From positions 1 to 20,369 of the forward strand of contig DCJK01000026.1 in assembly GCA_002320005.1 (NCBI GenBank): a stretch of 20,369 bases of DNA. The letters run 5' to 3'. Within the stretch, counting starts at the first letter, position 1. The number at the start of each line of letters is the position of its first letter. Origin of the DNA: Firmicutes bacterium UBA1702 (GTDB lineage Bacteria; Bacillota; Clostridia; Peptostreptococcales; Anaerovoracaceae). Positions 1 through 8,800 of the stretch are shown piece by piece. A program made the position numbers and the translations under genes. The notes under the pieces are model-generated. The model did not search any database. It was not told where the DNA came from and saw only the letters and a list, made by a program, of their open reading frames with translations.

Positions 1-20
1 CGGTATGCCCGTCATACCAT

Positions 21-53
21 AAAAGCCGGCTCGTTATTTCTAAGCCGGCTTTT
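21..53. terminator. Hairpin terminator downstream of rsmD
   Basis: A perfect 11-bp inverted repeat (21-31 paired with 43-53, arm AAAAGCCGGCT) encloses an 11-nt loop. The arm ends in T residues on either strand, so it could stop transcription in both directions. It lies about 60 bases past the rsmD stop. A smaller hairpin (GGTATG at 2-7 with CATACC at 13-18) sits beside it. Only the structure is seen; termination is inferred. Confidence 0.65.
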
Positions 54-112
54 CGTAATACTTCATATTTTTTGTGGACATTTTTGTGTTTTCGTCAGTG
101 TTGAAAGGCGTA

Positions 113-649
113 TCATCCGTAAATGCTCAGAACAATCTGACCATATTTTCTTTCTTTCAGCTTTTCAAATCCCATTAGAGCGTCAGGCAGCTCCAGGCTG
201 TCTCTGTGCTCTGCAATTATTATTCCATCGTCTGACAGAAGTCCTCTCTCTGCAATTTTTTCAAAAGCATCGCTGTAATATCCGGCTTCATAAGGCGGGT
301 CCATAAAAAAAATATCAGCCTTTTCTCTCATGGATTCCAGAACCTTGCGAAAATCTCCGCTCTTGATGACAGACTTATCACCGGCTTTGCAATAATCGAT
401 ATTTTTCTTTATTATTTGAATACTCTCTCTTGAATTGTCGCAGAAATAGCATTTTGATGCGCCTCTGGAAATAGCCTCCAGTCCCAGATTTCCGGTACCC
501 GAAAAAAGATCCACACATATGCTTTCACTTATATAAGGCATGATTATGCTGAACATGGCTTCTTTCACTTTATCTGTCGTAGGCCTTATATTATAATTTT
601 CAGGCGTGTAAAGACGTCTTCCCTTAAAGTCTCCTGCTATTATTCTCAT
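113..649 (-). CDS. rsmD: 16S rRNA (guanine(966)-N2)-methyltransferase RsmD
   Basis: This 178-residue protein has the length and layout of RsmD, which methylates N2 of G966 in 16S rRNA of the 30S subunit using S-adenosylmethionine. The start MRIIAGDFKGRRL is the family's usual opening. The SAM-binding loop is at residues 47-64 (DLFSGTGNLGLEAISRGA) and the catalytic N-methyltransferase motif DPPY is at 117-120. A Shine-Dalgarno-like AAGGGGAAAG precedes the ATG. In many Clostridia rsmD follows recG and precedes coaD. Here the spore protein gene and a terminator lie between recG and rsmD, and a hairpin rather than coaD follows it, so rsmD probably has its own promoter. Identification is secure. 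Confidence 0.96.
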   Translation of the reverse strand: MRIIAGDFKGRRLYTPENYNIRPTTDKVKEAMFSIIMPYISESICVDLFSGTGNLGLEAISRGASKCYFCDNSRESIQIIKKNIDYCKAGDKSVIKSGDFRKVLESMREKADIFFMDPPYEAGYYSDAFEKIAERGLLSDDGIIIAEHRDSLELPDALMGFEKLKERKYGQIVLSIYG

Positions 650-692
650 GCTTTCCCCTTGAATATTTAAAAAAAATGTACTTATATTAAAT

Positions 693-721
693 ATATTAAC
701 CTATATGTCTTTTAAAATCAA
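693..721 (-). promoter_or_regulatory. Candidate sigma-A promoter of rsmD
   Basis: On the minus strand TTGATT (716-721) and TAATAT (693-698) are separated by exactly 17 bases and lie about 45 bases before the rsmD start. Each hexamer matches the sigma-A consensus at four of six positions. The surrounding sequence is very AT-rich, so chance matches are likely. Confidence 0.35.
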
Positions 722-805
722 ATATTTAAATTACCATTCAAGACCGCTGGAACCATTTATTGCATGACATAATAATCTTCTGCCGTATCAAACTATTACT
801 GTAAT

Positions 806-813
806 AGGAGGTG
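806..813 (+). promoter_or_regulatory. Strong ribosome binding site that fixes the spore protein start
   Basis: AGGAGGTG at 806-813 sits six bases before the ATG at 820. An in-frame GTG at 811 overlaps this site and would leave no Shine-Dalgarno of its own, so 820 is the better start. A CATAATA at 768-774 resembles a sigma-G/F -10 element, but I find no matching -35 at the proper distance. Confidence 0.8.
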
Positions 814-819
814 AACAAA

Positions 820-1020
820 ATGTCATTACAGGATAAAATGAACATCAATGCAAAACCTGCATTAAACAGCCTGAAGACAGAAGTTGCCAACGAGCTTGGT
901 CTTTCTAACTATGAACAGACTGACAAAGGTAACTTGACTGCAAGACAGAATGGCTATGTTGGCGGTTATATGACTAAAAAGTTAGTCGAAATGGCTGAAA
1001 GACAGCTGGCCGGAAAGTAA
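820..1020 (+). CDS. Alpha/beta-type small acid-soluble spore protein
   Basis: This 66-residue protein belongs to the alpha/beta-type SASP family. These proteins coat spore DNA in the dormant core, protect it from UV and chemical damage, and are degraded by the GPR protease at germination to supply amino acids. The diagnostic features are the internal EVANELGL segment, where GPR cuts in relatives, and the conserved C-terminal half with RQNGYVGGYMTKKLVEMAE. The start at 820 is chosen because of the strong Shine-Dalgarno at 806-813. The gene reads toward recG and shares a bidirectional hairpin with it. Expression in the forespore under sigma G is expected from the family, but a full sigma-G promoter is not evident. 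The gene shows that the organism, or a recent ancestor, makes endospores. Confidence 0.95.
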   Translation: MSLQDKMNINAKPALNSLKTEVANELGLSNYEQTDKGNLTARQNGYVGGYMTKKLVEMAERQLAGK

Positions 1021-1064
1021 TTTTTTCGGTAAGAGAAAATTTATCTTTATATTTCTTAACAAGT

Positions 1065-1101
1065 CAGAAAGCTCCCGGTTAAGTCTGCCGGGAGCTTTCT
1101 G
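1065..1101. terminator. Bidirectional terminator between the spore protein gene and recG
   Basis: A perfect 14-bp inverted repeat (1065-1078 with 1088-1101, arm CAGAAAGCTCCCGG) has a 9-nt loop. It lies 44 bases after the spore protein stop and just past the recG stop at 1110. Both genes run into it, so it probably serves both. Confidence 0.85.
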
Positions 1102-1109
1102 TAGTTATT

Positions 1110-3155
1110 TCATAACTTTAATTCTATTTTTTCTCCGAACATGCGCTTTACTTTTCTTCTCAACTGATCATGTTCCGGCAGGCATATAAGCGGATCTTTG
1201 TCTATTATATCAGCTGCCACCTTTTTTACATCTTCCAGTATATCAACATGGCGGATCAGATCACTTATGTTAAGCTCCGGGAGTCCGTGTTGTCTGGTTC
1301 CAAAAATTTCTCCGGGACCTCTAAGCTTAAGATCTTCCTCCGCTATGGCAAAACCGTCACTGCTCTTACACATTATCTTGTTTCTCTTATTGGCGATTTC
1401 GCTTTCATGACCGCAAAGCAGTATACAATAGGACTGTGCTTTTCCACGTCCCACCCTTCCTCTAAGCTGATGAAGCTGCGCGAGGCCGAATCTTTCACAG
1501 TTTTCAATCACCATAACGGTGGCATTACTTACATCTATGCCTACCTCTATGACTACCGTAGATACAAGAATATCTGTCTCACCTGATGCAAAGCTTTCCA
1601 TGACGGAATCCTTTTCATTCTGCTTCATTGCTCCATGAACAAGTCCGACACTTACATCAGGAAATCTTTGTGAAAGTTCTTTATAAATCTCCTCTGCCGA
1701 ACGGCAGTCGATATTTTCTGACTCTTCAATGAGGGGTGCTACAACATAAGCCTGCCGTCCTGCCTTGACTTCATTATGAACAAAATCGTAAACATTATCT
1801 CTGGAGTCATTGTTTCTGAGGTAAGTTCTTACAGGCTTTCGTCCCGGCGGCATTGTATCAATAACAGAAATATCAAGATCCCCATATAATATGACCGCCA
1901 GTGTTCTCGGTATGGGTGTTGCTGTCATTACCAGAATGTTAGGTGTATCGCCTTTTTCCGCCAGAAGACTTCTTTGATTTACACCGAATCGATGCTGCTC
2001 ATCGGTAATTACAAGCCCGAGAGCCTTGAACGCCACTTCAGGCTGGATTATTGAGTGCGTTCCCACGATAATATCTGTTTTTCCGGAAGAAAGTCTTTCA
2101 AGAACCTCCTGTTTTTCTCTGGCTTTAAGGCTACTGCACAGCAGATCCACATTAAGACCCAGAGGCTCAAGATCCCTTTTCAGCGACACGAAATGCTGTT
2201 TTGCCAGCAGTTCTGTAGGCGCCATCATCGCCGATTGATATCCTGCTTTTGCTGTTTTATATATGGCCAGTTCTGCCACTGCAGTCTTTCCCGACCCTAC
2301 ATCTCCCTGAATCAGCCTGTTCATAGGCCTTACTGATGCCATGTCCTTCTGCACTTCCTCCCACACTCGTTTCTGACCTTCTGTAAGTTCAAAAGGAAGC
2401 CTGTCGGTATAATTTTCTACCGATATATTCTCAGCGATTACAATTCCTTTCCTGATATTGCTTCTTCCCTTTTTTATATAGAAAAGGCCTGTCTGAAGTA
2501 TTAGAAGTTCCTCAAATACCATTCGGTAACGGGCTTCCTTTATCTGCCTTTCATCCTTGGGAAAATGAATATTCGTCAGGGCGTAAGCAGGACTGCACAG
2601 GTTGCTTTCTTTTGCTATTTTATCCGGAAGCCACTCCTCTGCCTGAGAAGCCAGAGGCAATATGCTTTTTATTATCTTTCTCATATTAGCCTGAGTGATA
2701 CCTTCCGTAAGCGGATAAACAGGAAAAATTCCTCTCTCATCATCCTTGTCTCCCAGACGATGAAATTCCGGATGTGCCATCTGGCGTCGCCCATTATTTA
2801 AAGTTATTTTTCCGAAAAAAGTATATTCACATCCTACATTAAAATAATCGGCCAGATATCTGCCGTTAAAGAACAACACTTCCATATCGGCTGAGCCATC
2901 CTGCACCAGAATCCTCAGAGGTGTTTTTTTGTTGTACGGATTTCCTCTGTACTGCCGTGCCGCTACCCTTCCCTTAACAAGTACATCCTTGTTGAAGGGG
3001 GCTTCCATTATGTACGATATTTCCCGCCTGTCCTCATATTTCCTTGGAAATAGGTGGAGCATATCATCAACGGTTTCCACGCCCATGTTATTCAAAATGC
3101 GACATTTCTTTTCTCCGACTCCCTTTATACAGGAAATGCTATCTTGCAGGTTCAT
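1110..3155 (-). CDS. recG: ATP-dependent DNA helicase RecG
   Basis: The 681-residue protein is a full-length RecG, the superfamily 2 helicase that regresses stalled replication forks and branch-migrates Holliday junctions. The N-terminal wedge/OB region (about residues 1-240) includes a helix-hairpin-helix-like SCIKGVGEKK start. The helicase core has Walker A GDVGSGKT at 284-291, DEQH at 385-388 and TATPIPRT at 411-418. The later QLRGRVGRG motif and C-terminal DLKLRGPGEIFGTRQHG are classic for RecG. The start overlaps the end of the Asp23-family gene by 17 bases, and the Shine-Dalgarno AGGTGA lies inside that gene, implying translational coupling. The terminator at 1065-1101 follows. Identification is secure. 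Confidence 0.98.
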   Translation of the reverse strand: MNLQDSISCIKGVGEKKCRILNNMGVETVDDMLHLFPRKYEDRREISYIMEAPFNKDVLVKGRVAARQYRGNPYNKKTPLRILVQDGSADMEVLFFNGRYLADYFNVGCEYTFFGKITLNNGRRQMAHPEFHRLGDKDDERGIFPVYPLTEGITQANMRKIIKSILPLASQAEEWLPDKIAKESNLCSPAYALTNIHFPKDERQIKEARYRMVFEELLILQTGLFYIKKGRSNIRKGIVIAENISVENYTDRLPFELTEGQKRVWEEVQKDMASVRPMNRLIQGDVGSGKTAVAELAIYKTAKAGYQSAMMAPTELLAKQHFVSLKRDLEPLGLNVDLLCSSLKAREKQEVLERLSSGKTDIIVGTHSIIQPEVAFKALGLVITDEQHRFGVNQRSLLAEKGDTPNILVMTATPIPRTLAVILYGDLDISVIDTMPPGRKPVRTYLRNNDSRDNVYDFVHNEVKAGRQAYVVAPLIEESENIDCRSAEEIYKELSQRFPDVSVGLVHGAMKQNEKDSVMESFASGETDILVSTVVIEVGIDVSNATVMVIENCERFGLAQLHQLRGRVGRGKAQSYCILLCGHESEIANKRNKIMCKSSDGFAIAEEDLKLRGPGEIFGTRQHGLPELNISDLIRHVDILEDVKKVAADIIDKDPLICLPEHDQLRRKVKRMFGEKIELKL

Positions 3156-3546
3156 ATATTCTGGTCACCTCGATATTTCTTGGAGCAATATTCTTTGATT
3201 TGACTCCGGTTATCACCATGGTAAATATGCCTTTCTGCTGGGGAAACATGCTTTGCATTTCTCTGCAGAGAGCATCCAGAACGGTGTCCGTAACTTTTTT
3301 TATGCTGGCACCAAAGTTCAGAACAACATAAAACACCATTCTGTATGAATCTCCTTCCTCATCTATGATAAAATTTCCGGCAAGATCCCCCGTACCCGTT
3401 TTGGAGGGTTCCCCCAGTATCTTACCTTTGTCTGTGGCGAGATAAAGTCTGTTTCCGGCCTTCGTACAAGCGCGTATTAAAGCCTTGGCAATAACATTAT
3501 CGTTTATCGTGACCCTGCCCAGTCCGGTTTCTCTTGTTAATGTCAT
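3139..3546 (-). CDS. Asp23/Gls24-family protein (YloU-like)
   Basis: This 135-residue protein fits the Asp23/Gls24 family of small cytoplasmic or membrane-associated proteins linked to envelope stress in Firmicutes. The visible signature is the GRVTINDNVIAKALIRAC opening, a central strand region (MVFYVVLNFGASIKKV) like the family's VDLYIVVEYG segment, and a C-terminal TMVITGVKSKNI. Their molecular role is not settled. The Shine-Dalgarno AAAGGAAT lies seven bases before the ATG. The gene overlaps recG and is probably co-transcribed with it. In many Firmicutes a DhaK-like/FakA fatty acid kinase gene lies between these two; it is absent here. The family call rests on motif resemblance, so it is somewhat less certain than its neighbours. 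Confidence 0.8.
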   Translation of the reverse strand: MTLTRETGLGRVTINDNVIAKALIRACTKAGNRLYLATDKGKILGEPSKTGTGDLAGNFIIDEEGDSYRMVFYVVLNFGASIKKVTDTVLDALCREMQSMFPQQKGIFTMVITGVKSKNIAPRNIEVTRIYEPAR

Positions 3547-3614
3547 TTTTTTATTCCTTTCTGTCTGTCACCTGCTTGAAATTTCCATCATATTATAATC
3601 AGGGAGGTCTGAAT

Positions 3615-3797
3615 ATGAACAATAATTTTCATAAAAAGAAATGCTTTAACCTGTATAAAGAAACAAAGGATATAGGCTTTGTTCTGCTGGTATTCGGCGC
3701 AGTAACGGTGTGCGCCTTCTTCCTGCCGCCGAAAGCCTGGATAGTCCTCCTTGGCCTTGTTCTTATAATATGCGGCCTTACTCTTCTGAAAAAGTAA
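3615..3797 (+). CDS. Small two-helix membrane protein, function unknown
   Basis: The start at 3615 is preceded by AGGGAGG (3601-3607) with good spacing; the upstream in-frame ATG at 3534 has no such site and would overlap the Asp23-family gene. The resulting 60-residue protein has a short basic N-terminus (MNNNFHKKK), one hydrophobic stretch at about 21-36, a tight FLPPKAW turn, and a second at about 43-56 ending in KK. It therefore looks like a hairpin inner-membrane protein with both ends probably cytoplasmic. I do not recognise a named family. It is divergent from the Asp23-family gene and ends only three bases from the stop of the convergent flavoprotein gene, so the two transcripts must overlap. 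Product function is unknown. Confidence 0.72.
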   Translation: MNNNFHKKKCFNLYKETKDIGFVLLVFGAVTVCAFFLPPKAWIVLLGLVLIICGLTLLKK

Positions 3798-3800
3798 TAC

Positions 3801-4892
3801 TTATATTTCCGGCGATATTATTCTTTTTGAAAACTCTTCAGCCCTCTTTTCAATTCCCGATATTTTAAATATATCTCCCGGATTATTGGCTGTCTCCGTC
3901 AATACAAATCCGGCGGGCAATATGAAATTCTTATTCATGTTTACCGCACTTATAATCTGTCTGGCAACTATATCGCCTCCGCTGTATCCGGAAACAACTA
4001 TCGCATACACTCTTTTGCGGCTGAAATCATGAGTTCGGAACAAAGCCGTAAGCCTGTTTATGAAAGCCATTATGTTGGCGCTTACAGCATCATTGTAATT
4101 GGGGCATATCAGAACCAGAATATTGCTTTTCAGTATAGCCGGATAAACTTTTTCAACCATTACTCCACCGTAAAAGCAGCCGGCATTTTCTCCAAAGTGA
4201 AGGCAGGCCTCATATTTACATCCTCTGCAGTCCCATATTTCTCCGTTTCTTATTGATATTTCTTCTATTGCAGCCTTTCCTGCGATATTGCCTGCAGTCA
4301 TCTCCCAGAGGGACAGGCTGTTGGAGGTCTTTCTGTTTCCTGCATGAATTGCCAGAATTTCAGGGTTTTTCTCCTGTGGCATAGTAAAACATGTCACCTT
4401 TTCCATGAGAAGTCTGCAGCTTTTAACATATGCTTTTTCAGGCTCAAGCTGCCATACCGCGGACAGCACCTTAAGATTGCTCAAATCTCCTGTGGCTTCG
4501 GTCAGCGGTTTTCCCGGGAAAGTGCATCCAGCTGTATTGGCAGCAAAAACCGTTCTCACAGCCATATCTTTTGTGTAGAGGCTTCCCGCACCGTCCACTA
4601 CCAGTCCTCCGATACATCCTGAGAGAATTTTTCCCCCCGATGGATTCTGCAGGTATCCCAGAAGCCTGTATGCTTCAATATTCATTCCGCTGTTATTAAG
4701 CTCAATGGCAAAAATTATGCAGCTGTTTTTAAGCTTTCCCTGTATGCTGAGTTGAAAAAACTCGTCTGTTTCCTTTATTATACAAATTTCTGTATTTTCC
4801 GGAAAACAGCTGCCTGAAAGTGCTTCTTCCAGAACACGCTTCATTCTTCCTCTTGAAGGCTCCGCCTCAAGCATAATAATATATAATTTCAT
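3801..4892 (-). CDS. Flavodoxin-fold protein with cysteine cluster, iron-sulfur flavoprotein-like
   Basis: This 363-residue protein has two halves. The C-terminal half (about 178-363) resembles NADPH-dependent FMN reductases and iron-sulfur flavoproteins. It begins with a strand and phosphate-loop-like AIHAGNRKTSNS, then has cysteines at 222, 225, 230 and 239, followed by YPAILKSNILVLICPNYNDAVSANIMAFINR, here split only by residue numbering (250-280), which matches the family's element after the cysteines. The cysteine spacing C-x2-C-x4-C-x8-C is not the usual iron-sulfur flavoprotein pattern. The N-terminal 170 residues form an extra alpha/beta-like region I do not recognise, containing GCTFPGKPLTEATG. 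The gene starts 10 bases after the dehydrogenase-like gene and ends the three-gene operon. A redox role using FMN is likely; the substrate is unknown. Confidence 0.72.
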   Translation of the reverse strand: MKLYIIMLEAEPSRGRMKRVLEEALSGSCFPENTEICIIKETDEFFQLSIQGKLKNSCIIFAIELNNSGMNIEAYRLLGYLQNPSGGKILSGCIGGLVVDGAGSLYTKDMAVRTVFAANTAGCTFPGKPLTEATGDLSNLKVLSAVWQLEPEKAYVKSCRLLMEKVTCFTMPQEKNPEILAIHAGNRKTSNSLSLWEMTAGNIAGKAAIEEISIRNGEIWDCRGCKYEACLHFGENAGCFYGGVMVEKVYPAILKSNILVLICPNYNDAVSANIMAFINRLTALFRTHDFSRKRVYAIVVSGYSGGDIVARQIISAVNMNKNFILPAGFVLTETANNPGDIFKISGIEKRAEEFSKRIISPEI

Positions 4893-4902
4893 AAAATCAC
4901 CG

Positions 4903-5865
4903 TCACTTTAAAAGACACAGATTTCTATAGGCTTTCCTGATTCTTTCATAAAGTTCCTCAGGCATAGGGAAATCTTCAAATTCCACGGTATCTCCTTTCA
5001 GTCTGTTTTTTATTCCCAGAAAGGCGCCCTCCCCATTCATTCCGAAATAAATTGAACTGTAGTTCCACTCTCCCTGCAGAGTGAGAATCAGTGATATTGC
5101 ACCTGATGATATAGCCGGTGCCATATAAGGTTTGAACCCAAGCTGCCGCACTTGAAGATTTGCTGTTCGCGTCAGCTTTGTAAGTTCTAAGGACAGCTGA
5201 TTATCATAATTTGTTACACTGTTGGCAATAATCAGATCCTCGCCATGAGGACCATATGCTCTTCCTTCCGTAAGATACGACTCAAATCGCTTGTCTTGTG
5301 AAGCAAAATATTCTGCTCTCTTGTTCATTACTCCAAGTCCGTATCCTCTGACCTGTCCCGGCTTCAGCCCTGAAGCGGTCAGCACTTCTCTGCACAGAGG
5401 ATCTACCGGATCTGATACCACTGCAAAAATTCCTTTGAATCCCGCTGCTCCGGCCAATCTTCCGTACTCTGCGGCAATCTCCCTGTTTGCTTCAAACTGA
5501 GCCATGCGCACATCAACATCCCCTGAAACGCTGAGAGGCGGAACACCTCTGCTTGCGCAGAAAACCAGCATATGGCAGTCAAACAGATTATCGGCGGAAA
5601 GAATTTTCACCTTGGGAAGTTTCTTACGCCCGAAAGGCCACCCTATCTGATTCATCTCCATCTCGTAACGCGCCGTTACATTCTCGTCTATATCAAATAT
5701 TCCTATAGTATCTATCAGGTCTCCTCCAAGGAGTTTGAGGCCCATAAGAAGGGACCCGCCCACATCTCCCATAGCCATGATATTTACTTTAAGATTTTTT
5801 TGCGGCAATGAATCATCTATTATCAGAGGCATCGCCTCCGGGCACAATTCTTTTACGCTTCTCAT
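4903..5865 (-). CDS. Lactate/malate dehydrogenase-like NAD-binding protein
   Basis: This 320-residue protein follows the LDH/MDH fold order. It has a Rossmann glycine motif (MGDVGGS, 32-38) and an acidic strand end (FDID, 57-60) that would hold the NAD ribose. An Arg (R120) stands where LDH has its mobile-loop arginine, and FEANREI (124-130) matches the family's NANAEI helix. SDPVD (151-155) replaces NPVD, and GPHGED (206-211) replaces GEHGDS with the catalytic His at 208. The LDxAR segment is altered to VMNKR (179-183), so the Asp that pairs with the catalytic His appears to be Asn. It is therefore an off-type member, and its substrate cannot be assigned. The start has a G-rich Shine-Dalgarno (AAGGGGGG). 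It lies 28 bases after the giant gene and 10 before the flavoprotein gene. Confidence 0.75.
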   Translation of the reverse strand: MRSVKELCPEAMPLIIDDSLPQKNLKVNIMAMGDVGGSLLMGLKLLGGDLIDTIGIFDIDENVTARYEMEMNQIGWPFGRKKLPKVKILSADNLFDCHMLVFCASRGVPPLSVSGDVDVRMAQFEANREIAAEYGRLAGAAGFKGIFAVVSDPVDPLCREVLTASGLKPGQVRGYGLGVMNKRAEYFASQDKRFESYLTEGRAYGPHGEDLIIANSVTNYDNQLSLELTKLTRTANLQVRQLGFKPYMAPAISSGAISLILTLQGEWNYSSIYFGMNGEGAFLGIKNRLKGDTVEFEDFPMPEELYERIRKAYRNLCLLK

Positions 5866-5893
5866 ATTAAGCCCCCCTTGCAGTATTTTATGC

Positions 5894-8800
5894 TCATTTA
5901 AACATTTTTCTCATTCTGACCAGTTTTTCTCTGTCCATTTCGATATATGCCGAAGCCGCCATATTTTCATCATACTTTATGTGCTCATTCACCTCAGGCC
6001 GTTTAGGATCAACGATGACTTCACCCAGCCTTTTTAAAGTAAGTTTCTGTTCAAACTCTTTCTGGTACTCCTCTTCCAGAGTCTTCAGAATCTCCCCGGC
6101 ATTTTCCAGACATGTCATTGAATAGTCATAAAGGCTGCTTCCCGATATATCCCCCAGGAAAGACGGGACTGCATAAGGCAGGAGAAGATTCAGCGAAGGG
6201 ATTATGCTCTGACTTTCCACCGTCACGTCCTTATCTTTCATGCTGTCGCCCCCTATATATGGATACATGGCTGTTTCATCCACCCAGCACTTTAGATTCG
6301 GCAGAAAATATGCACTATCCACATTTCTTTCTTTTATTGTCATAAGGTCACGCCCTCTGCCTGTCTGAACACCGACTACAGTATCAACAACATCTACCTC
6401 ATTTGCCTTCAGTATGGGATCTATCTCCTTCATTCTGTATCCTTTGTGAAGAAGATCGTCCACAAGTATTACAGGCCGGTTAAATGACTTTATGGTTCTT
6501 ATCTGGTTTTCTATTGTTGAATAGAAGCTGCTTTCTTCTATAGTGAAGGATGATACATCCCTGGTGAAATATTTTTCAGTATGCAGCGCTTTTGTTACCG
6601 TATTAGGAACAGCCACTCCTTCCAGCAGTTTTCCAAAAGGTACCGCCATATATCTTCCATAGGCTTTTTCGGTATAAGGCACCGGCGATACATTGTTTAT
6701 TTTAGCAATAAGCTGTATCATCTTGTGGTGCATTATTCCGGAGTTGTATGAGATTATAAGTTCACCCGGATAAATTGAAGTAAGCATTTCCAGAAGCCGG
6801 TTATGCGCGCTTTCAACGGCTTCCAGCACCCTTCTGTTTTTGTTAAGAGGATGCTTTATTATAGTTTCAACATTCTTAAATATTACCACAGGTGAGCGCA
6901 TATCAACTGCATAGATAGGTCTTGCACCATCTGCCGCAATATTTATGAATCCCTGTTTTCTTACGGTTCTTACCGCTCTGTTGGCAAGTCCTGCCTCATC
7001 CCACGGATGATACACAACGTAAGTGTAGTCTTTTGCAAGAAGCTCTGAAAGAAGTTCAACCAGTATTGTCTGATCTGCATTAGCTATGGAGGTTTTTCTG
7101 CTTACAAATATGCCGCCTATTACGGCTATCGCTCCTGCGGCCTTGTTCCTGATATATGCGGCTATGTCCTGATCGTGAAATGCACTGAGCAGATCAATGC
7201 TGTCAAGTCTGCTTACGGCAGCCACAGCCACTATCTTGTTATCTGTTGCTCCATCTCTCAATGCTACAGCTTTTACACCTTCACGATCCAGATACTCAGC
7301 TACTTTTTCTATATCATAACCATGCTCTTTTAGTTCCTGAGCCATGTCATCAATAAGGGCGCCGCTGCTCTCTCCGTATGGCTCAATGCCTATATCTCTT
7401 GCCTCTATAACGTGCTTGTAAGCAGGTTCTCTCATGTATAGTCCGTTTTCAAAGATATAGTTCTGCGCTACCGGATCTATCAGGTTTGAAATATCTCGTC
7501 CCGAGTCGATATTTTCTCTTATTCTTGTAGAACTTATGTCTTCAAAATGTTCTTCCAGGTGAAGATTTATCACATCACCTGTAAGCGGATATCTCTTCTT
7601 GTTTGCGGAACCGTCCCTTCGCTCGTCTGAGGAACGCTTGAATACTATGTGATTTATTGAATGAATCGAATTTTCTGAAGGCTCTGCACGATAGCACGAT
7701 GCATTTTCGATTACGTCACTTCCCGCAACAAAATAAAGTTCTTTGCCTTTGAAAATGTTTTTAAGTTTTGCCAGATCCCACGGGTTAGAAATATTTATCG
7801 GAATATCATCAGGGAAAATATAGATATTTTCTTCATCTGCAACGGACATGCTTAGAATTTTGCGTCTCTGCAGTCTTGGTTGTGTTTTCTTTGACCAGCT
7901 GAATTCATCCAGCGCCAGATACACCTCGTATCCCATGTCTCTTATCTCTGTGGCTATAGCCTTATGGCTCAGGCTGAATGGGTCAAAAGTTCCCGGGAAG
8001 AAAGCTATCTTGTGATTTTCCGGTATGGCAAAGCCACCCTTCTCCAGCTCATACTGGCATATAAAACGGTATATCTGATTAAGCACCGCCGCATTGTTGA
8101 AAAAGTCAAGCTCGTTTTCGCCTCTGTTTTCATAGAGGGTAAGTATCTTTTTGCCGCAGTGGCAGAATATGTCATATTTTTCTTCCAGAGAAAGTTTGGT
8201 TGAGCCAAATAAATTTGTCCCTATAGTCCAAAGGGCTTCCTGACTTATTACATCATTATAGTTTGCAAACCCCCTGATTATCAGACCCAGAAGTTTATAT
8301 TTCCGTGCTTCTCCTGCCTCCGGAGTCTCCTGGCTTCCAAAGAGTTCTGAATATATCTTGTAATTTTCCATGACCACCCCGAAGGTATGGAGAACTGCTG
8401 CCGCTACCTGTCCGTTGGTTGCTCCCAGGAATTTTTCCAGATCTGCAATAAGCTCGTCCAGTTCCCTTGGCGGAAGATGGAGCATGATTATGCCAAGGTA
8501 GTCCGGGATATATTTTGAAAACTGATAGTCACCTATTTCAAGTCCTTTTCCAAGCTCAACAGCTATTTCGTTACGCTGCTCCAGAGGCATTCTGTCTATA
8601 ATGGATATCAGAGCCTCACCTGCTCCTTTGCGGACTATTACAGTTTCACTGACTTTGACCAGATTTCCCAGATGAGTAGCCACATGAAGAGCCTGTCCTT
8701 CACCGCCTTTTTCTTCGAGAGACTGAAGCATAAGCTGGATGTTAGCTATTTTTATCGGCCAAGGAGTTCTGGCTTTAAGGTTGTCAAGATACATATCTGA

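Noticed and set aside
768..774. CATAATA as a sigma-G -10 element for the spore protein gene
   Set aside because: No acceptable -35 element is found 17-18 bases upstream, so a full forespore promoter cannot be claimed.
1170..1586. 138-codon open frame on the plus strand
   Set aside because: It lies wholly inside recG on the other strand, has no Shine-Dalgarno and no recognisable product.
3534..3614. Longer start (3534) for the small membrane protein
   Set aside because: It would overlap the Asp23-family start and lacks a Shine-Dalgarno, whereas 3615 has AGGGAGG at good spacing.
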